This document shows positions 26,697 through 36,509 of a stretch of 64,000 nucleotides of DNA, in pieces. The notes under the pieces were generated by a model. It was not told where the DNA came from. It saw only the letters and a list, made by a program, of their open reading frames with translations, and did no database searches. Position 1 is the first letter of the stretch, and each line of letters opens with the position of its first letter. The stretch covers positions 1-64,000 of the forward strand of contig NZ_VTVA01000016.1 in assembly GCF_008638345.1 (NCBI RefSeq), in the 5' to 3' direction. This DNA comes from Pseudomonas saliphila (GTDB lineage: Bacteria; Pseudomonadota; Gammaproteobacteria; Pseudomonadales; Pseudomonadaceae). A program made the position numbers and the translations under genes.

Positions 26697-26900
26697 TCAC
26701 AGATCGCTAGCGACCGCGTCGATCGGCCAGAAATTCAGACATTCACTGATCAGAACGCCGTCACTCAAGGTATGCAGTCTGCCGCGGTGAATGATTTTTA
26801 GCGGTTTACGGCCGAGGATAATCCCGCCCGAGGCAATCATCTGGTCGACATAGGCACGCATCTTCGGATCTTGCCGGCGCTCAGCCCTGGCTTTGGTCAT
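26697..26900 (-). CDS. Small hypothetical protein (67 aa)
   Basis: A 67-residue basic protein starting at ATG 26900, preceded by GGGGAA. The N-terminal third is charged and helical (MTKARAERRQDPKMRAYVDQ, residues 1-20); the rest is strand-like (LGRKPLKIIHRGRLHTLSDG). I do not recognise a family. It is convergent with the response regulator gene. Confidence 0.45.
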   Translation of the reverse strand: MTKARAERRQDPKMRAYVDQMIASGGIILGRKPLKIIHRGRLHTLSDGVLISECLNFWPIDAVASDL

Positions 26901-27092
26901 GCTCGATTCCCCGACATCTGGACATAGACATAATTTTGGCGATATCAAGTCGCCATTACATCCAAGCATTTACTGTGCCAGACGCTCGCAAACAAGCGAG
27001 ACGGGCTTCGTGCACTAAGCCCGGGAAAGCACCGTTATGCCCCGGCCATCCCTGGGCTCGCCGGTTCACGGGCGCTACAGCCAAGCGGCAAG

Positions 27093-27971
27093 TCACTTTC
27101 TGGCTTGGCGGCTCAGCTCAAACTGATAATCATGCCGCTGCAGCGGTCCGTCCAGGCCAACTTGGTAAGTATCGACTATCACCTGATCATCATCCATCAC
27201 CGTCAGTACCCGGAACATTGGCACGTGGTGCTTTTCGTCCGGAATCTTGGTGCGTTCCAGCGCAGGGATGTGCAGGTGATGCACCCCGTCGAGCTGCTTG
27301 GAGTGGTCGCTGCGGTCCATATCCAGGTGCAAATCGCCTGAAATCATGGCGATCAGGTTGGGCTGGATGCTGACGTCGGCAAAGCCTGGGTGGTGAATGC
27401 CCTTGTCGGCGCGTTCGGGGAAGGTGCCGGCGGGTGCGCCGTGAACCACTAACAATACCGGCTTGGGGTGCAGTTGCTGGATCTGCTGCTTGACCCAGGC
27501 TATGCCCTGATCGTCGAAATATCGACCCTCATCAGGGGACGCCATGACCAGTGCCAGACGGTCGAACTCCATCACGTAGCTGGGCCCGGCGATGTCGGCC
27601 TTGCCCTCGTTCCAGCGCTGGGCGTATGTCATATAACGCTCGACGGTGGAGCCGTGTTCTTCGTTGCCCATGATCGGGTAGAACGGCAGGGGCAGGCGCT
27701 GCAGCACCGGGGTGACGGCTTCGTACTGCAGTTCGGTGCCCTTGTGGGCAATGTCACCGACGCCGATGACAAAATCCAGATCCAGGGTGTCGGTCAGGTG
27801 ATTAACATGGCCGACGGCGGCAGCGAGGCCGGGGAATTCGGCCTTGGGCTTGGGTTCGGCGTCGCCCAGGATGGCGAAGCGCAGTACCGGTTCAGCGGCG
27901 CTGGCCAACGCGGGAGCCAGTGCGCTGCTGGCGAGCAGCACGCAGGCGGGAATCAGGGTGCGGAGTTTCAT
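27093..27971 (-). CDS. Secreted calcineurin-like metallophosphoesterase
   Basis: A 292-residue periplasmic or secreted phosphoesterase. A Sec signal peptide (residues 1-25, ending ALASAA) precedes dimetal motifs: ILGDAEP near residue 34, IGVGDIAHKG near residue 70, MGNEEHGS near residue 100 (variant of GNHE), VVHGAPAG near residue 175 and ISGDLHLD near residue 210 (variant of GHxH). It is the last gene of the minus-strand phosphorus operon, 38 bases after phoX. It probably hydrolyses phosphodiesters or monoesters generated outside the cytoplasm. Two of the metal motifs are non-canonical, so metal binding may differ. Confidence 0.82.
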   Translation of the reverse strand: MKLRTLIPACVLLASSALAPALASAAEPVLRFAILGDAEPKPKAEFPGLAAAVGHVNHLTDTLDLDFVIGVGDIAHKGTELQYEAVTPVLQRLPLPFYPIMGNEEHGSTVERYMTYAQRWNEGKADIAGPSYVMEFDRLALVMASPDEGRYFDDQGIAWVKQQIQQLHPKPVLLVVHGAPAGTFPERADKGIHHPGFADVSIQPNLIAMISGDLHLDMDRSDHSKQLDGVHHLHIPALERTKIPDEKHHVPMFRVLTVMDDDQVIVDTYQVGLDGPLQRHDYQFELSRQARK

Positions 27972-28009
27972 GGTGGTTTCCTTAAGTGTGAATAATCCAG
28001 GGTGATGCG

Positions 28010-29995
28010 TTAGCTGCCGATCACCTTGCCCTGGTTATGGGTAATGACCAGGGTGGTGGATCGGGGACGGCTGTGGCCGTCGCTGGCGGGATAGCTGATA
28101 CCGGGATGCTGGACGTTGACCCATAGGGTTCGGTAGTCCGGCGTCCAGGTGATACCGGTTATTTCGGCGCCCCAGGGGCCGACCAGGAAGCGGCGCACTT
28201 CCCGCGTCTGCGGGTCGGCGCAGAGCAATTGGTTGCACCCGGTGTTGACGGTGTGAGGCGCTGTTTCGTCGGAGTCTGTCTGGATCCACAAGCGCCCTGC
28301 ACCATCGAAGGCCAGGCCGTCGGGCGAGGAAAAAATATCGCCGTTGATATTGCCGATCAGGTTGTCCGGTAGCGGCTGGCCGTCAGTGTCCGTTGCGCCG
28401 GGCTGATCCCCCGCGAGCAGAAACACATCCCACTCGAACTGCGTGGCGGCGGGGTTCGCGTCGGCTTCGCGCCAGCGCAGTATCTGCCCGTGCTGGTTGT
28501 CTGCTCGGGGGTTGGCAGCGTCGAGCGCAAAGCGTTCGCCCCGTTCGCTGTTGTTGGTCAGGGTGACGTAGACCTCACGACTCTGCGGATGCACGGCCAC
28601 CCATTCCGGGCGGTCCATGGGTGTAGCGCCCAATACGTCAGCGGCGCCCCGTGCGTTCAATAGCACCGCCTGCTGGTCATCAAAACCCCTGTCGGCAGTT
28701 AACCCCTTCTCGCCCCAGATCAGCGGCAACCACTGGCCCTGACCGTTCTCTTCAAAGCGCGCCGCATACAGGGTGCCGCTGTCCAGAAGTTCGCGGCTGG
28801 CTTTGGGATTGGCTGCATCGTGGCGGCCATCAGGAACGAATTTCCACACGTACTCGCCGCGGGCATCATCCCCGGAATAGATCGCCATGCGACCGTCGTC
28901 GCCCAGTGAGACGACCGAACATTCACGCCCCAGCCGGCCCATGGCGGTGCGCTTGATCGGTGTACTGTCGGGATCGAAGGGATCAATCTCCACGACCCAG
29001 CCGAAGCGATTCGGCTCGTGCACATGGCCCAGATAGTCCTGCGCCGGATCCGGCGTGGCGTCGAAGCGTGGATCCACCGACTCCCAGGCGTAGTAAGCGC
29101 TGCTCTGGCCTTGGCCGATGCCGTAGCGCTGATGGGTCGGGCGGGCGGCATGGTCAGCGGCGTCGCGGTTGACGAAGTAATTGTGAAAGTTCTCTTCACA
29201 GGTCAGATAAGTGCCCCAGGGCGTGACGCCCATGGAGCAGTTATTCAGCGTGCCCAATACCTGCATTCCCCCGGGATCACTGGCGGTACGCATACGCAGA
29301 TCGCCAGCCAGCGGGCCGCTGATAGCCATGGGCGTCATGGCGCAGATGCGACGGTGCAAGCGCGAGCCGGGCACCCGCTGCCAGTTACCCTCGGCGTCGC
29401 GGTGGATTTCCAGCACGCTGACGCCGTGGGCGGCCTGCTCCTTGCGCACCTGCTCAACCGGGCGCAGCCTGCGACCATTGTCCAACTCGGTGACAGTCAG
29501 CCCATGGGTATGTAGCGTGGGGTTGATGTATTCATGGTTGATTACCAGAAGGCCGTGCTCGTTGGGCGCCTCTTCAAAGGGAAAAAAGTGCATGCCGTCA
29601 TGGTTATCGCCCGCTTGTAGCAGTTGCGACTGCCAATCCTGGGAGGCGTCGTCCAGCCATTCGGGTGCTCCATCCAGCACCGCATCGCCCCAGCTGAAGA
29701 AGGGGCGCGCGCTATAACCCTCGGCCACCAGAATCTGATCGAAGGTCGGCGAGGTCTGGGCGGCGACGCCGGTAAAGCCCAGTAAGTTACTGGCATACGG
29801 CGCGGTGGGGCTGCGTTGGCAACCCAGCAGACTGCCGCCAAACAGACCAAAGGCGGCTAGCGCCAGTCCGCCCTTGAGCACCTGCCGACGGCTGCGGCTG
29901 ATGATGGAATCCAGATCCGCAGCCTCACTCGGGTTGAGCCGGCGGTCGTCAACCGCCTGCAGGTCGGCGTGATAGTGCTGATGTCCCTGTCTCAT
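28010..29995 (-). CDS. phoX: PhoX alkaline phosphatase (DUF839)
   Basis: A protein of about 661 residues of the PhoX family, calcium/iron-dependent phosphomonoesterases common in marine bacteria. A twin-arginine leader is visible near residues 30-50 (SRRQVLKGG, then a hydrophobic stretch ending LLGC), about 30 residues in, as in known PhoX proteins. The Cys could also be lipidated. Family features include HEYINPTLH near residue 155 and repeated beta-propeller blades with acidic loops. The ATG at 29995 has a GAGGGA site; a longer frame to 30121 overlaps tonB and is unlikely. It sits 10 bases downstream of the tonB stop in the operon. Confidence 0.92.
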   Translation of the reverse strand: MRQGHQHYHADLQAVDDRRLNPSEAADLDSIISRSRRQVLKGGLALAAFGLFGGSLLGCQRSPTAPYASNLLGFTGVAAQTSPTFDQILVAEGYSARPFFSWGDAVLDGAPEWLDDASQDWQSQLLQAGDNHDGMHFFPFEEAPNEHGLLVINHEYINPTLHTHGLTVTELDNGRRLRPVEQVRKEQAAHGVSVLEIHRDAEGNWQRVPGSRLHRRICAMTPMAISGPLAGDLRMRTASDPGGMQVLGTLNNCSMGVTPWGTYLTCEENFHNYFVNRDAADHAARPTHQRYGIGQGQSSAYYAWESVDPRFDATPDPAQDYLGHVHEPNRFGWVVEIDPFDPDSTPIKRTAMGRLGRECSVVSLGDDGRMAIYSGDDARGEYVWKFVPDGRHDAANPKASRELLDSGTLYAARFEENGQGQWLPLIWGEKGLTADRGFDDQQAVLLNARGAADVLGATPMDRPEWVAVHPQSREVYVTLTNNSERGERFALDAANPRADNQHGQILRWREADANPAATQFEWDVFLLAGDQPGATDTDGQPLPDNLIGNINGDIFSSPDGLAFDGAGRLWIQTDSDETAPHTVNTGCNQLLCADPQTREVRRFLVGPWGAEITGITWTPDYRTLWVNVQHPGISYPASDGHSRPRSTTLVITHNQGKVIGS

Positions 29996-30005
29996 GTTCT
30001 GTCCC

Positions 30006-30830
30006 TCATTCAATGCGATAGCGGAAGGTGTTGCGTACATCGGATACCGCAACGGCCTGACCATTGATGATGCGTGGCTGGTAGCGGAAGGACTTGGCTG
30101 CGGCCAGCGATGGGCGAGCAAACATCGGATCGTCGCAGGCGCCTTCCACTACCTCGGGATCGCTGACCCGGCCCGAACGGGTAACCGTGTAGGACACCGT
30201 GCAGTCCCCTTCCAGTGCCCGGTCCAGTGCGCGGCGCGGATAGGCGGGCGGCTTCTTGCTGATCGGCTGGTACTGGGCAATGTCCGCCGCTTCGGCAGCG
30301 CGGCGGGCGGCTTCGGCTTCTGCCAGGGCGTTGGCTTCAGCCTGGGCGGCGAGGCGTTGCTGCTCATCGAGCGCGCGTTGCTCGGCCAGTTCACGCTCCT
30401 GCTGTTCGCGGCGGGTCTGCTCTTCCTTTTTCTGCCGCTCCTTTTCCTGCTCAAGGCGCCGGTCAGCCAAACGCTGTTGCTCCTCGCGCTCACGTTGCTG
30501 CTGTTCTTCCAGCCGCTTGCGCGCAATCTCGGCGTGATCAATCTGCGGCTCGGGTGCTGGTACTTCGGCGACTACTGGCTCGGGCTCCGGTTCGGGTAGC
30601 TGCTCGGGCAACGGGGCGGGCGGCTCGGATGCCGGACTGGGCATAGTAATCAATTGGGTGACCATGACCGGTTGCGCCGCGCTGGCCGGGGCCTGCGGTG
30701 ACCAGCTGTTCCACAGCATCAGCAAAGCAGCGCCATGCAGCAGGCCGGTGCCCAGCGCCGGCAACAGCCAGCGCTCCCCTAGGCGGGACGGGCGCGAATT
30801 GGACGGAGTGGTGTGTATCGGCTCATTCAT
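30006..30830 (-). CDS. tonB: TonB energy-transducing protein
   Basis: A 274-residue TonB. One N-terminal membrane anchor (LLPALGTGLLHGAALLMLW, about residues 20-38) is followed by a Pro/Glu-rich spacer (about 55-95), a charged Glu/Arg/Gln coiled region (about 95-185), and a C-terminal TonB domain with YPRRALDRALEG near residue 200 and a final strand FRYRIE. It couples the ExbB-ExbD motor to the receptor of the same operon. Spacing to exbD is four bases. Having its own tonB in the operon implies dedicated energisation. Confidence 0.9.
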   Translation of the reverse strand: MNEPIHTTPSNSRPSRLGERWLLPALGTGLLHGAALLMLWNSWSPQAPASAAQPVMVTQLITMPSPASEPPAPLPEQLPEPEPEPVVAEVPAPEPQIDHAEIARKRLEEQQQREREEQQRLADRRLEQEKERQKKEEQTRREQQERELAEQRALDEQQRLAAQAEANALAEAEAARRAAEAADIAQYQPISKKPPAYPRRALDRALEGDCTVSYTVTRSGRVSDPEVVEGACDDPMFARPSLAAAKSFRYQPRIINGQAVAVSDVRNTFRYRIE

Positions 30831-30833
30831 ACG

Positions 30834-31274
30834 TCAGGGCGCCTCGGTGATCAGGCCCAGTCGGCTGACGCCACCCTGCTGCAACGCGGCCATGCCCTCC
30901 ACCACCAGGCCATAGTCGGCATGCCGATCGGCGCGGATGAATACCTGGGTATCCGGGCGGGCAACGACCAGCGCACTGATGAGTTGGCGCATCTCATCCA
31001 GCGACTGACTGCTGTTGCTGTATTCCTGCGTCTCAACCGTATCGCCTTCGTTCCAGTGGTAGTGGCCTTGCTCATCAATCGACAGGGTCACAATGTTCAG
31101 CGGGTCATCGCTGGGCAGCGCCTCACTGGCAATCTTCGGCAGTTCGAGCTGAATGCCCTGGGTCAGCATGGGTGCGGTAACCATGAAGATCACCAGCAAC
31201 ACCAGCATCACGTCGATATAAGGCACCACGTTCATTTCCGCGTTAAGTCGCGCCTTTTTACGCACCGGGCGCAT
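30834..31274 (-). CDS. exbD: ExbD/TolR-family motor protein
   Basis: A 146-residue protein with a cytoplasmic N terminus, a single membrane helix carrying the proton-carrying aspartate (VVPYIDVMLVLLVIFMV, about residues 16-32) and a periplasmic domain. It contains a roughly 25-residue acidic insertion (DEQGHYHWNEGDTVETQEYS, near residue 70) longer than in the usual ExbD. Four bases separate it from both neighbours, exbB upstream and tonB downstream. Confidence 0.9.
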   Translation of the reverse strand: MRPVRKKARLNAEMNVVPYIDVMLVLLVIFMVTAPMLTQGIQLELPKIASEALPSDDPLNIVTLSIDEQGHYHWNEGDTVETQEYSNSSQSLDEMRQLISALVVARPDTQVFIRADRHADYGLVVEGMAALQQGGVSRLGLITEAP

Positions 31275-31277
31275 GGC

Positions 31278-31964
31278 TCAGCTCCCCTTCCGGTTGTGCA
31301 GCCGGCGATGCAGGATGGTCGAGAACTCCTCGGCAAAGGTGTAGTAGCTGTTGATCAGACCCTCGCTGCAGGCGGCGAAGCGGTTATAGGCAATCACCGC
31401 CGGAATCGCTGCAAACAGGCCGATGGCCGTGGCGATCAGCGCTTCGGCAATGCCCGGCGCGACCGTGGCCAGGGTCGCCTGCTCGGTCTGCGACAGACCG
31501 ATAAAGGCATTCATGATGCCCCACACGGTGCCGAACAGACCGATATAGGGGCTGACCGAACCGACCGTGGCGAGGAATGGCAGGTGCTTTTCCAGTCGCT
31601 CCTCCTCCCGGGCGATTGCGATACGCATGGCCCGCTGCACCCCTTCCATGACCGCGTCCGGTTCGGTTTCCTGGTGGCTGAGCTGGGCAAATTCGCGGTA
31701 GCCAACATGGAAGATCCCCTCCACGCCGGGGCTCTCGGTTTCCTGGGTGCGGTACAGCTGGCCGAGATCGGTCCCTTTGGTCCAGAAGCTGTTCTCGAAC
31801 CGCGCCAGCGAGCGGCGCGCCGTGCCCATCAGGCCGCTGCGCTGGACGATGAGAAACCAGGAAGCCAGCGAGGCGAGGACCAGAATCAGCATGACCAGCT
31901 GCACCAGCAGGCTGGCGTCGGTGATCAGTGCCCAAGGTGTCATGGTGTGACCGGTAGTTGGCAT
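31278..31964 (-). CDS. exbB: ExbB/TolQ-family motor protein
   Basis: A 228-residue ExbB/TolQ protein with three membrane helices: about residues 12-35, 125-150 (VGSVSPYIGLFGTVWGIM) and 160-190 (ALIATAIGLFAAIPAVIAYN). The start is the ATG at 31964, preceded by AAGGAG. A longer open frame to 32090 runs antisense-like through the phytase end and is not credible. It forms the proton channel complex with the following exbD. Confidence 0.92.
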   Translation of the reverse strand: MPTTGHTMTPWALITDASLLVQLVMLILVLASLASWFLIVQRSGLMGTARRSLARFENSFWTKGTDLGQLYRTQETESPGVEGIFHVGYREFAQLSHQETEPDAVMEGVQRAMRIAIAREEERLEKHLPFLATVGSVSPYIGLFGTVWGIMNAFIGLSQTEQATLATVAPGIAEALIATAIGLFAAIPAVIAYNRFAACSEGLINSYYTFAEEFSTILHRRLHNRKGS

Positions 31965-31975
31965 GTGTAGCTCCT

Positions 31976-33919
31976 TCAATCCAGTTGCAGTGCGGCGGCG
32001 ATGTCCTGCCAGGGCACATATTTGTAGTTCTGGTTGGTTTCCGGCATGCGTTTGCGGCCGTCCTGCACCACCAACATGCCCTGGCGCCATTGGCCACCGA
32101 GGTTGGCCGAGGTCACTTCCAGGCCGTCCGTCTCGGATACGCCGTCGATACCCAGTTGGCTGTTCAGCCCCAGACGGAAGCTGCCACGAAGCGCGAAGGG
32201 TGGCTCGGCATCCAGCACCACATAGCTGTCGTTACCCTGGCTGGAGATCACCAGATAGGGATGCTCGGGGTGCTGGTAGAGCGCCAGACCTTCGATGTCG
32301 GCCTTGATCGGCGCGTCAACGCCGATCACCCGGGTCATCTCGGTGGAGGCATCCTCCCCAGCGTCCAGCGCCCAGACGGCTGCGTTCTCTTCGCCGATGA
32401 ACAGGCGCTGGCGTTGATCGTCGACCACGCAGCCCTCCGGCTGGCTGGCCACGGCAAACTCGCGGACCAGTTCGCCGCTGATCTTGCCGCTGCGGCCATT
32501 CAGGCGGTATTGCAGGAAGCGGCCATCCTTGTCGTTGGGGATGGCATAGAGCGTGCCGTCTGGGCCCTGGCTCATGCACAGGCCGTAGATGTCCTGCAGC
32601 GGCGTCGCAATCTGACCCAGCTCACGCAATGCGCCAGACCTGGGGTCGATAGCAAACAGCTGCAGGCTGTTGTGATCGCGGTTGCTGGCCACTGCCAGAT
32701 CGACACGCTGATCACCCAGCTGGAAACCGCCGCGCACATCGACGTTGTTCAGGCGACCAGCCGGCAGGTACTGCAATTGCTTGCCGTGCAGGTCATACAG
32801 CGCCAAGCCGTTGCGCTTGTCAGTGCCCAGCACCCGTGCGGCGCTCGGGTTGCTCGGATGCAGCCAGATGGCTGGATCATCAGCCGCGTCGCCGACACTG
32901 GGGATGGGATCGGTCTGCACGCTGGGCAGTAGCACCGGCACTGGGGTGTCAGCGGGTTTGGCTGCAAGGGGCACGTCGATGACGCTCTGGTAGAACCTGC
33001 CATCATCACCGTCTACCATCAGCAGGTGAGCCTGTTCGTCCTGAATGCGTGCGGCCAGTCGCTCCGGCTCAATCACCCCTTCCAGCGCAATCGGGGGCAG
33101 GCTATGCCAGCCGCCATCACCCAACTGATAGCTATGCAGCTGGCGGGCGTCCGGGTCCAGCGCCAGCAATCCGCCGGGTATAACCGCCAGACCGGCAACC
33201 TTTTCCTGCAGGCCGCCGAAGGGTGCCACCATATCCACCGGCTGGCGGCTCAGTTCGGCCTCGGGGTGCGCACCATAGGCCCAGATGCCGACGCTCTCCT
33301 CGCTGACATACAGCAGGTGCTGCTGGTCATCCACCGCGCAATGCTCGCTTTCCGGCGGCAGGCGCAGGCTGCGCACATGGGCGGCGGAATCGAGCAAACC
33401 GCTGTCATTGCCGACCAGCCACTGATCGCCCATGCCTTCTTCCCCCACAATGAACAGATGCAGGTTCTGCGACTCATCCTGGTACAGGCACAGGTTCTCG
33501 ATGCGGTAATCACTGCTGGGCAATACCAGCTGGCGCTGAACGGCCAGGCTGCCGGCATCGGTTTGCAGCAGGGTCGGTTGTTGGCTGGCGGCCTCGGTGG
33601 TGGCGATCAGCAGTTGGTTGTTCCGGCGGCGGGCATCCAGGGTAGTGAAGTTGCCCGGGTGCTGCGCCAGGCGCTCGCCGCGGGCGTCCAGCAACCAGAG
33701 GCCGTCCGCATCGGCAGCCAACTGCTGACCGGAGCCGAGCAACTGCCAGGATTCGGCGCGCGCTGCATGGCTCGGCTCCCAGTGTTGCAGTTCAACCTGA
33801 GCTGGCTTGCTGGCGGCATCGACCGCAGTCGTATTGCTGGGGCCTGCGTTGGAACACGCCAGCAACAGGCTGGACAGGGCCAGCGCGGCGAGGGGCTTCA
33901 AATGAAATTGGTGGTACAT
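31976..33919 (-). CDS. Beta-propeller phytase lipoprotein (3-phytase, BPP)
   Basis: About 647 residues. A lipoprotein signal (lipobox LLLAC near residue 18) precedes two propeller-like halves; the C-terminal half (from about residue 320) is the clear phytase domain, with DDPAIWLHPSNPSAARVLGT, NNVDVRGGF, EGCVVDD and DIEGLALYQ segments that bind calcium and phosphate. The N-terminal half looks like a decayed or diverged copy. Beta-propeller phytases release phosphate from phytate. Anchored in a membrane and encoded between a TonB-dependent receptor and its energisers, it should act on substrate at the surface or in the periplasm. ATG 33919 with AGGA. Confidence 0.9.
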   Translation of the reverse strand: MYHQFHLKPLAALALSSLLLACSNAGPSNTTAVDAASKPAQVELQHWEPSHAARAESWQLLGSGQQLAADADGLWLLDARGERLAQHPGNFTTLDARRRNNQLLIATTEAASQQPTLLQTDAGSLAVQRQLVLPSSDYRIENLCLYQDESQNLHLFIVGEEGMGDQWLVGNDSGLLDSAAHVRSLRLPPESEHCAVDDQQHLLYVSEESVGIWAYGAHPEAELSRQPVDMVAPFGGLQEKVAGLAVIPGGLLALDPDARQLHSYQLGDGGWHSLPPIALEGVIEPERLAARIQDEQAHLLMVDGDDGRFYQSVIDVPLAAKPADTPVPVLLPSVQTDPIPSVGDAADDPAIWLHPSNPSAARVLGTDKRNGLALYDLHGKQLQYLPAGRLNNVDVRGGFQLGDQRVDLAVASNRDHNSLQLFAIDPRSGALRELGQIATPLQDIYGLCMSQGPDGTLYAIPNDKDGRFLQYRLNGRSGKISGELVREFAVASQPEGCVVDDQRQRLFIGEENAAVWALDAGEDASTEMTRVIGVDAPIKADIEGLALYQHPEHPYLVISSQGNDSYVVLDAEPPFALRGSFRLGLNSQLGIDGVSETDGLEVTSANLGGQWRQGMLVVQDGRKRMPETNQNYKYVPWQDIAAALQLD

Positions 33920-33983
33920 ATGCAATCCTGTGCGGTGAGAAGGGGGCCGCGCCAGCACGCTGCCGGCTGGCGCTGGCGCCGAG

Positions 33984-36509
33984 TCAGAAGTGGGTAAGGG
34001 TCAGGCCAATCTTGTAGCTGGGGCCGTATTCCTCGAACTGGCTGTTATAGCGGGGCGAGCCGGTGTAAACGTAGTAGGACTCGTCGGTAAGGTTCTGCGC
34101 CTCGAAGAACACCTGCAGGTTGTCGCGCAAGAAGTAGCTGGCGCTGAAGTCCAGGAACATCTGGTCATCCACCTCGGCGTCGTAGCGTGCATCCAGCACA
34201 TCGCCCACCTCATCCAGGTAGTCGGACTTGTAGTTGGCCGACAGACGCAGACTGGTGCGGTCATTCTCCCAGCCCAGCGTCAGATTGCCGGTGACATCGG
34301 ATTGGCCGGGCAGACTGATGCTGCGGCCGCGCATGGCGCCAAGATCCTGGTCAAACTGTTCGATATCCGCGTCTGAACGGGTGAAGGTGGTGTTGGCATT
34401 CACTAACAGGCCATTCCAGGGTGCGGACAACCAGTCAAATTTCTGTGAGTACGCCAGCTCCAGCCCGTAGACCTTGGCGCTGTCACCATTGACCGAGGTA
34501 ATCGCCTCGCTGAACCCGGTATATTCGCCGGTGCCAGCGATGTCGGCGGTGTAGACGAAGTTTTCGATGTCCTTGTAGAACACGAAGGCAGACACGGCTC
34601 CAGCGCGGCCCAGATAGTGCTCAATACCCAGGTCGAAGTTGGCCGACTCCAGGGGTTTGAGGTCAGGATTACCGAACTCGGCCTCATCGTCATCCAGCAC
34701 GAAGCCGGGGAATAGCTGGCCAAAGGTCGGGCGCACGACGCTGTTGGTCCAGGCGGCGCGGACCTGGGTGTTGTCGTTGAGCTGGTAGATGGCATGCAGA
34801 CCCGGCAGCCAGTGGTCGTACGTGTTGCGGGTGTTGTTGGCGACAAACTCACCCTGGTCCAGACCGGTGCCGCGGGCTGTCAGCTCCGTACCCTCGTAGC
34901 GCAAACCAGCGATGATGCGCAGGTTGTCGATATCCAGGGTATTCATCATATAGGCGGCGTTGATGTCCTCTTCGATGGTGAAGTCGTTGATGCGCGACTC
35001 CTCTTCGTCGTAGAAGTCGGCCCGGTCGAGGCCACTGATCAGATCCTTGACTGCGCGATCGGAGATCTTCGGTCCAAAGCGACCCAATCCGTAGTCGGTG
35101 GTGCCGCGGGTAAAACGGGACAGGTTCAGTTGCTCATCGCTGAAGCCCTGCTCGTCGAAGTCCTCATAGATCCAGACTTCCAGGTCATTGTCCTTCTCCC
35201 GGCGGCTGAGCTTGCCGCCGAAAGCCAGCTGCGAGGGCAGCCCACTCAGATAGAAGTCGCGGGTCAGGTCGAGCTTGATGTTCTGCTCGGTATCGGTCGT
35301 GCGGGTCTTCTCCCACTCCACTTCGTCCAGCGAGAAGTTGCTGGGGTCATAAACGTCCTGCCCGGCCTGTAGCCGCAGCTTGCGCGTGCCGCCGTAGCCG
35401 ATGTCACTGAAATCGTCATTCCCGGCGAAGGCCGCGTTGGCAATGCCGCCGGGGTTCTCTTCTCCGGCTTTGCTGTAGCCGGCCTGGGCGCTGACGCCCC
35501 AGTCACCGATCTGACGCTTGCCGCCGAATACGAAGCTTTCTACCTCCTGGGTATCGGTGCGCGCCTTGAGTTCGCGGCTGACTTCAGCCTCCCCCAGCTC
35601 ACCGGCCAATTGCGCGTCGCCAAACTCGGTCACCATGCCCTGGCGCACTTCATCGTCCTTGAAGCGGCTATAGAGGCTGCGGAACCAGATCTCACTGTGC
35701 TCATCGGGGCGGTAATCCAGGTTCAGGCCCAGGCCGGTGCGCTCACGAGTAATGTCGTAGCGGCGCTGCTCGAGTTCTTCCAGCCGGTCACCGTCATCGA
35801 AATCCCAGGCGCCGCCGGTCTCGACGTTGTCTGAACCGAATTCGCGTTCCTGCCAGCTCAGGGCAGCGGCAACACCGAAGTTGTCTACCCCATCACCAAT
35901 GCTGAAGCGGTTGCTGAAGGCGCCTGACAACTTGGGGCTGTTCTCGCCGGTGTTCTCGTCGTGACTGCCCTCAGCACTGAGACTGTAGAACAGCCCATCA
36001 TGGTCAAAGGCCGACAGGCTTTCGACTTCAATGGTGCCACCCAGCGAGTTGGCGTCCATGTCCGGGGTCAGCGTCTTGACCACCGACAGCGACTGGATCA
36101 GTTCGCTGGGCAGCACGTCCATGGCCACCGCGCGGCGGTCATCCTCGGGTGCCGGCACCAGCGTGCCGTTGATGGTTACGCTGTTCAGGTCCGAGCTCAA
36201 GCCGCGCACTCGCACGAAGCGGCCTTCACCCTGGTCTCGCTCCACCGATAGGCCGGGGATGCGCTGCAGCGCCTCGGCCGCGTTGTCGTCCGGCAACTGA
36301 CCGATGCCGTCGGCATGCACCACGCTCTTTATAGTGTTGGCGCGGCGCTGGTCATCCAGTGCCTGTTCCAGCTGGGCGGCCTGGCCGACAACGTCCACCA
36401 CCTCCGGCTGCCGCTCCTGGGCAGCCAGCGGCGCGCTGACAGCGATGGCCAGCGCCAGAGCGCTGAGGCGAAATCCGGTACTGCGAGTCGTAACGTTCTG
36501 TACAGACAT
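33984..36509 (-). CDS. TonB-dependent outer-membrane receptor
   Basis: About 841 residues. A signal peptide ends near AAPLAAQ (residue 31). A plug domain follows with LPDDNAAEALQRIPGLSVER near residue 75 and VRGLSSDLNSVTING (about residues 105-120). The rest is a large 22-strand barrel that ends in the aromatic-terminated TLTHF. The sequence resembles the large receptors for carbohydrates and phosphorylated compounds rather than siderophore receptors. The start ATG at 36509 follows GGGAGGA; the longer frame to 36566 has no support. It is the first gene of the seven-gene operon with a Pho box ahead, so phytate or another organophosphate is the likely ligand. Confidence 0.9.
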   Translation of the reverse strand: MSVQNVTTRSTGFRLSALALAIAVSAPLAAQERQPEVVDVVGQAAQLEQALDDQRRANTIKSVVHADGIGQLPDDNAAEALQRIPGLSVERDQGEGRFVRVRGLSSDLNSVTINGTLVPAPEDDRRAVAMDVLPSELIQSLSVVKTLTPDMDANSLGGTIEVESLSAFDHDGLFYSLSAEGSHDENTGENSPKLSGAFSNRFSIGDGVDNFGVAAALSWQEREFGSDNVETGGAWDFDDGDRLEELEQRRYDITRERTGLGLNLDYRPDEHSEIWFRSLYSRFKDDEVRQGMVTEFGDAQLAGELGEAEVSRELKARTDTQEVESFVFGGKRQIGDWGVSAQAGYSKAGEENPGGIANAAFAGNDDFSDIGYGGTRKLRLQAGQDVYDPSNFSLDEVEWEKTRTTDTEQNIKLDLTRDFYLSGLPSQLAFGGKLSRREKDNDLEVWIYEDFDEQGFSDEQLNLSRFTRGTTDYGLGRFGPKISDRAVKDLISGLDRADFYDEEESRINDFTIEEDINAAYMMNTLDIDNLRIIAGLRYEGTELTARGTGLDQGEFVANNTRNTYDHWLPGLHAIYQLNDNTQVRAAWTNSVVRPTFGQLFPGFVLDDDEAEFGNPDLKPLESANFDLGIEHYLGRAGAVSAFVFYKDIENFVYTADIAGTGEYTGFSEAITSVNGDSAKVYGLELAYSQKFDWLSAPWNGLLVNANTTFTRSDADIEQFDQDLGAMRGRSISLPGQSDVTGNLTLGWENDRTSLRLSANYKSDYLDEVGDVLDARYDAEVDDQMFLDFSASYFLRDNLQVFFEAQNLTDESYYVYTGSPRYNSQFEEYGPSYKIGLTLTHF

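Noticed and set aside
30813-31970. Long plus-strand frame opposite tonB, exbD and exbB
   Set aside because: It is the antisense shadow of three well-identified genes; high GC content creates long opposite-strand frames here.
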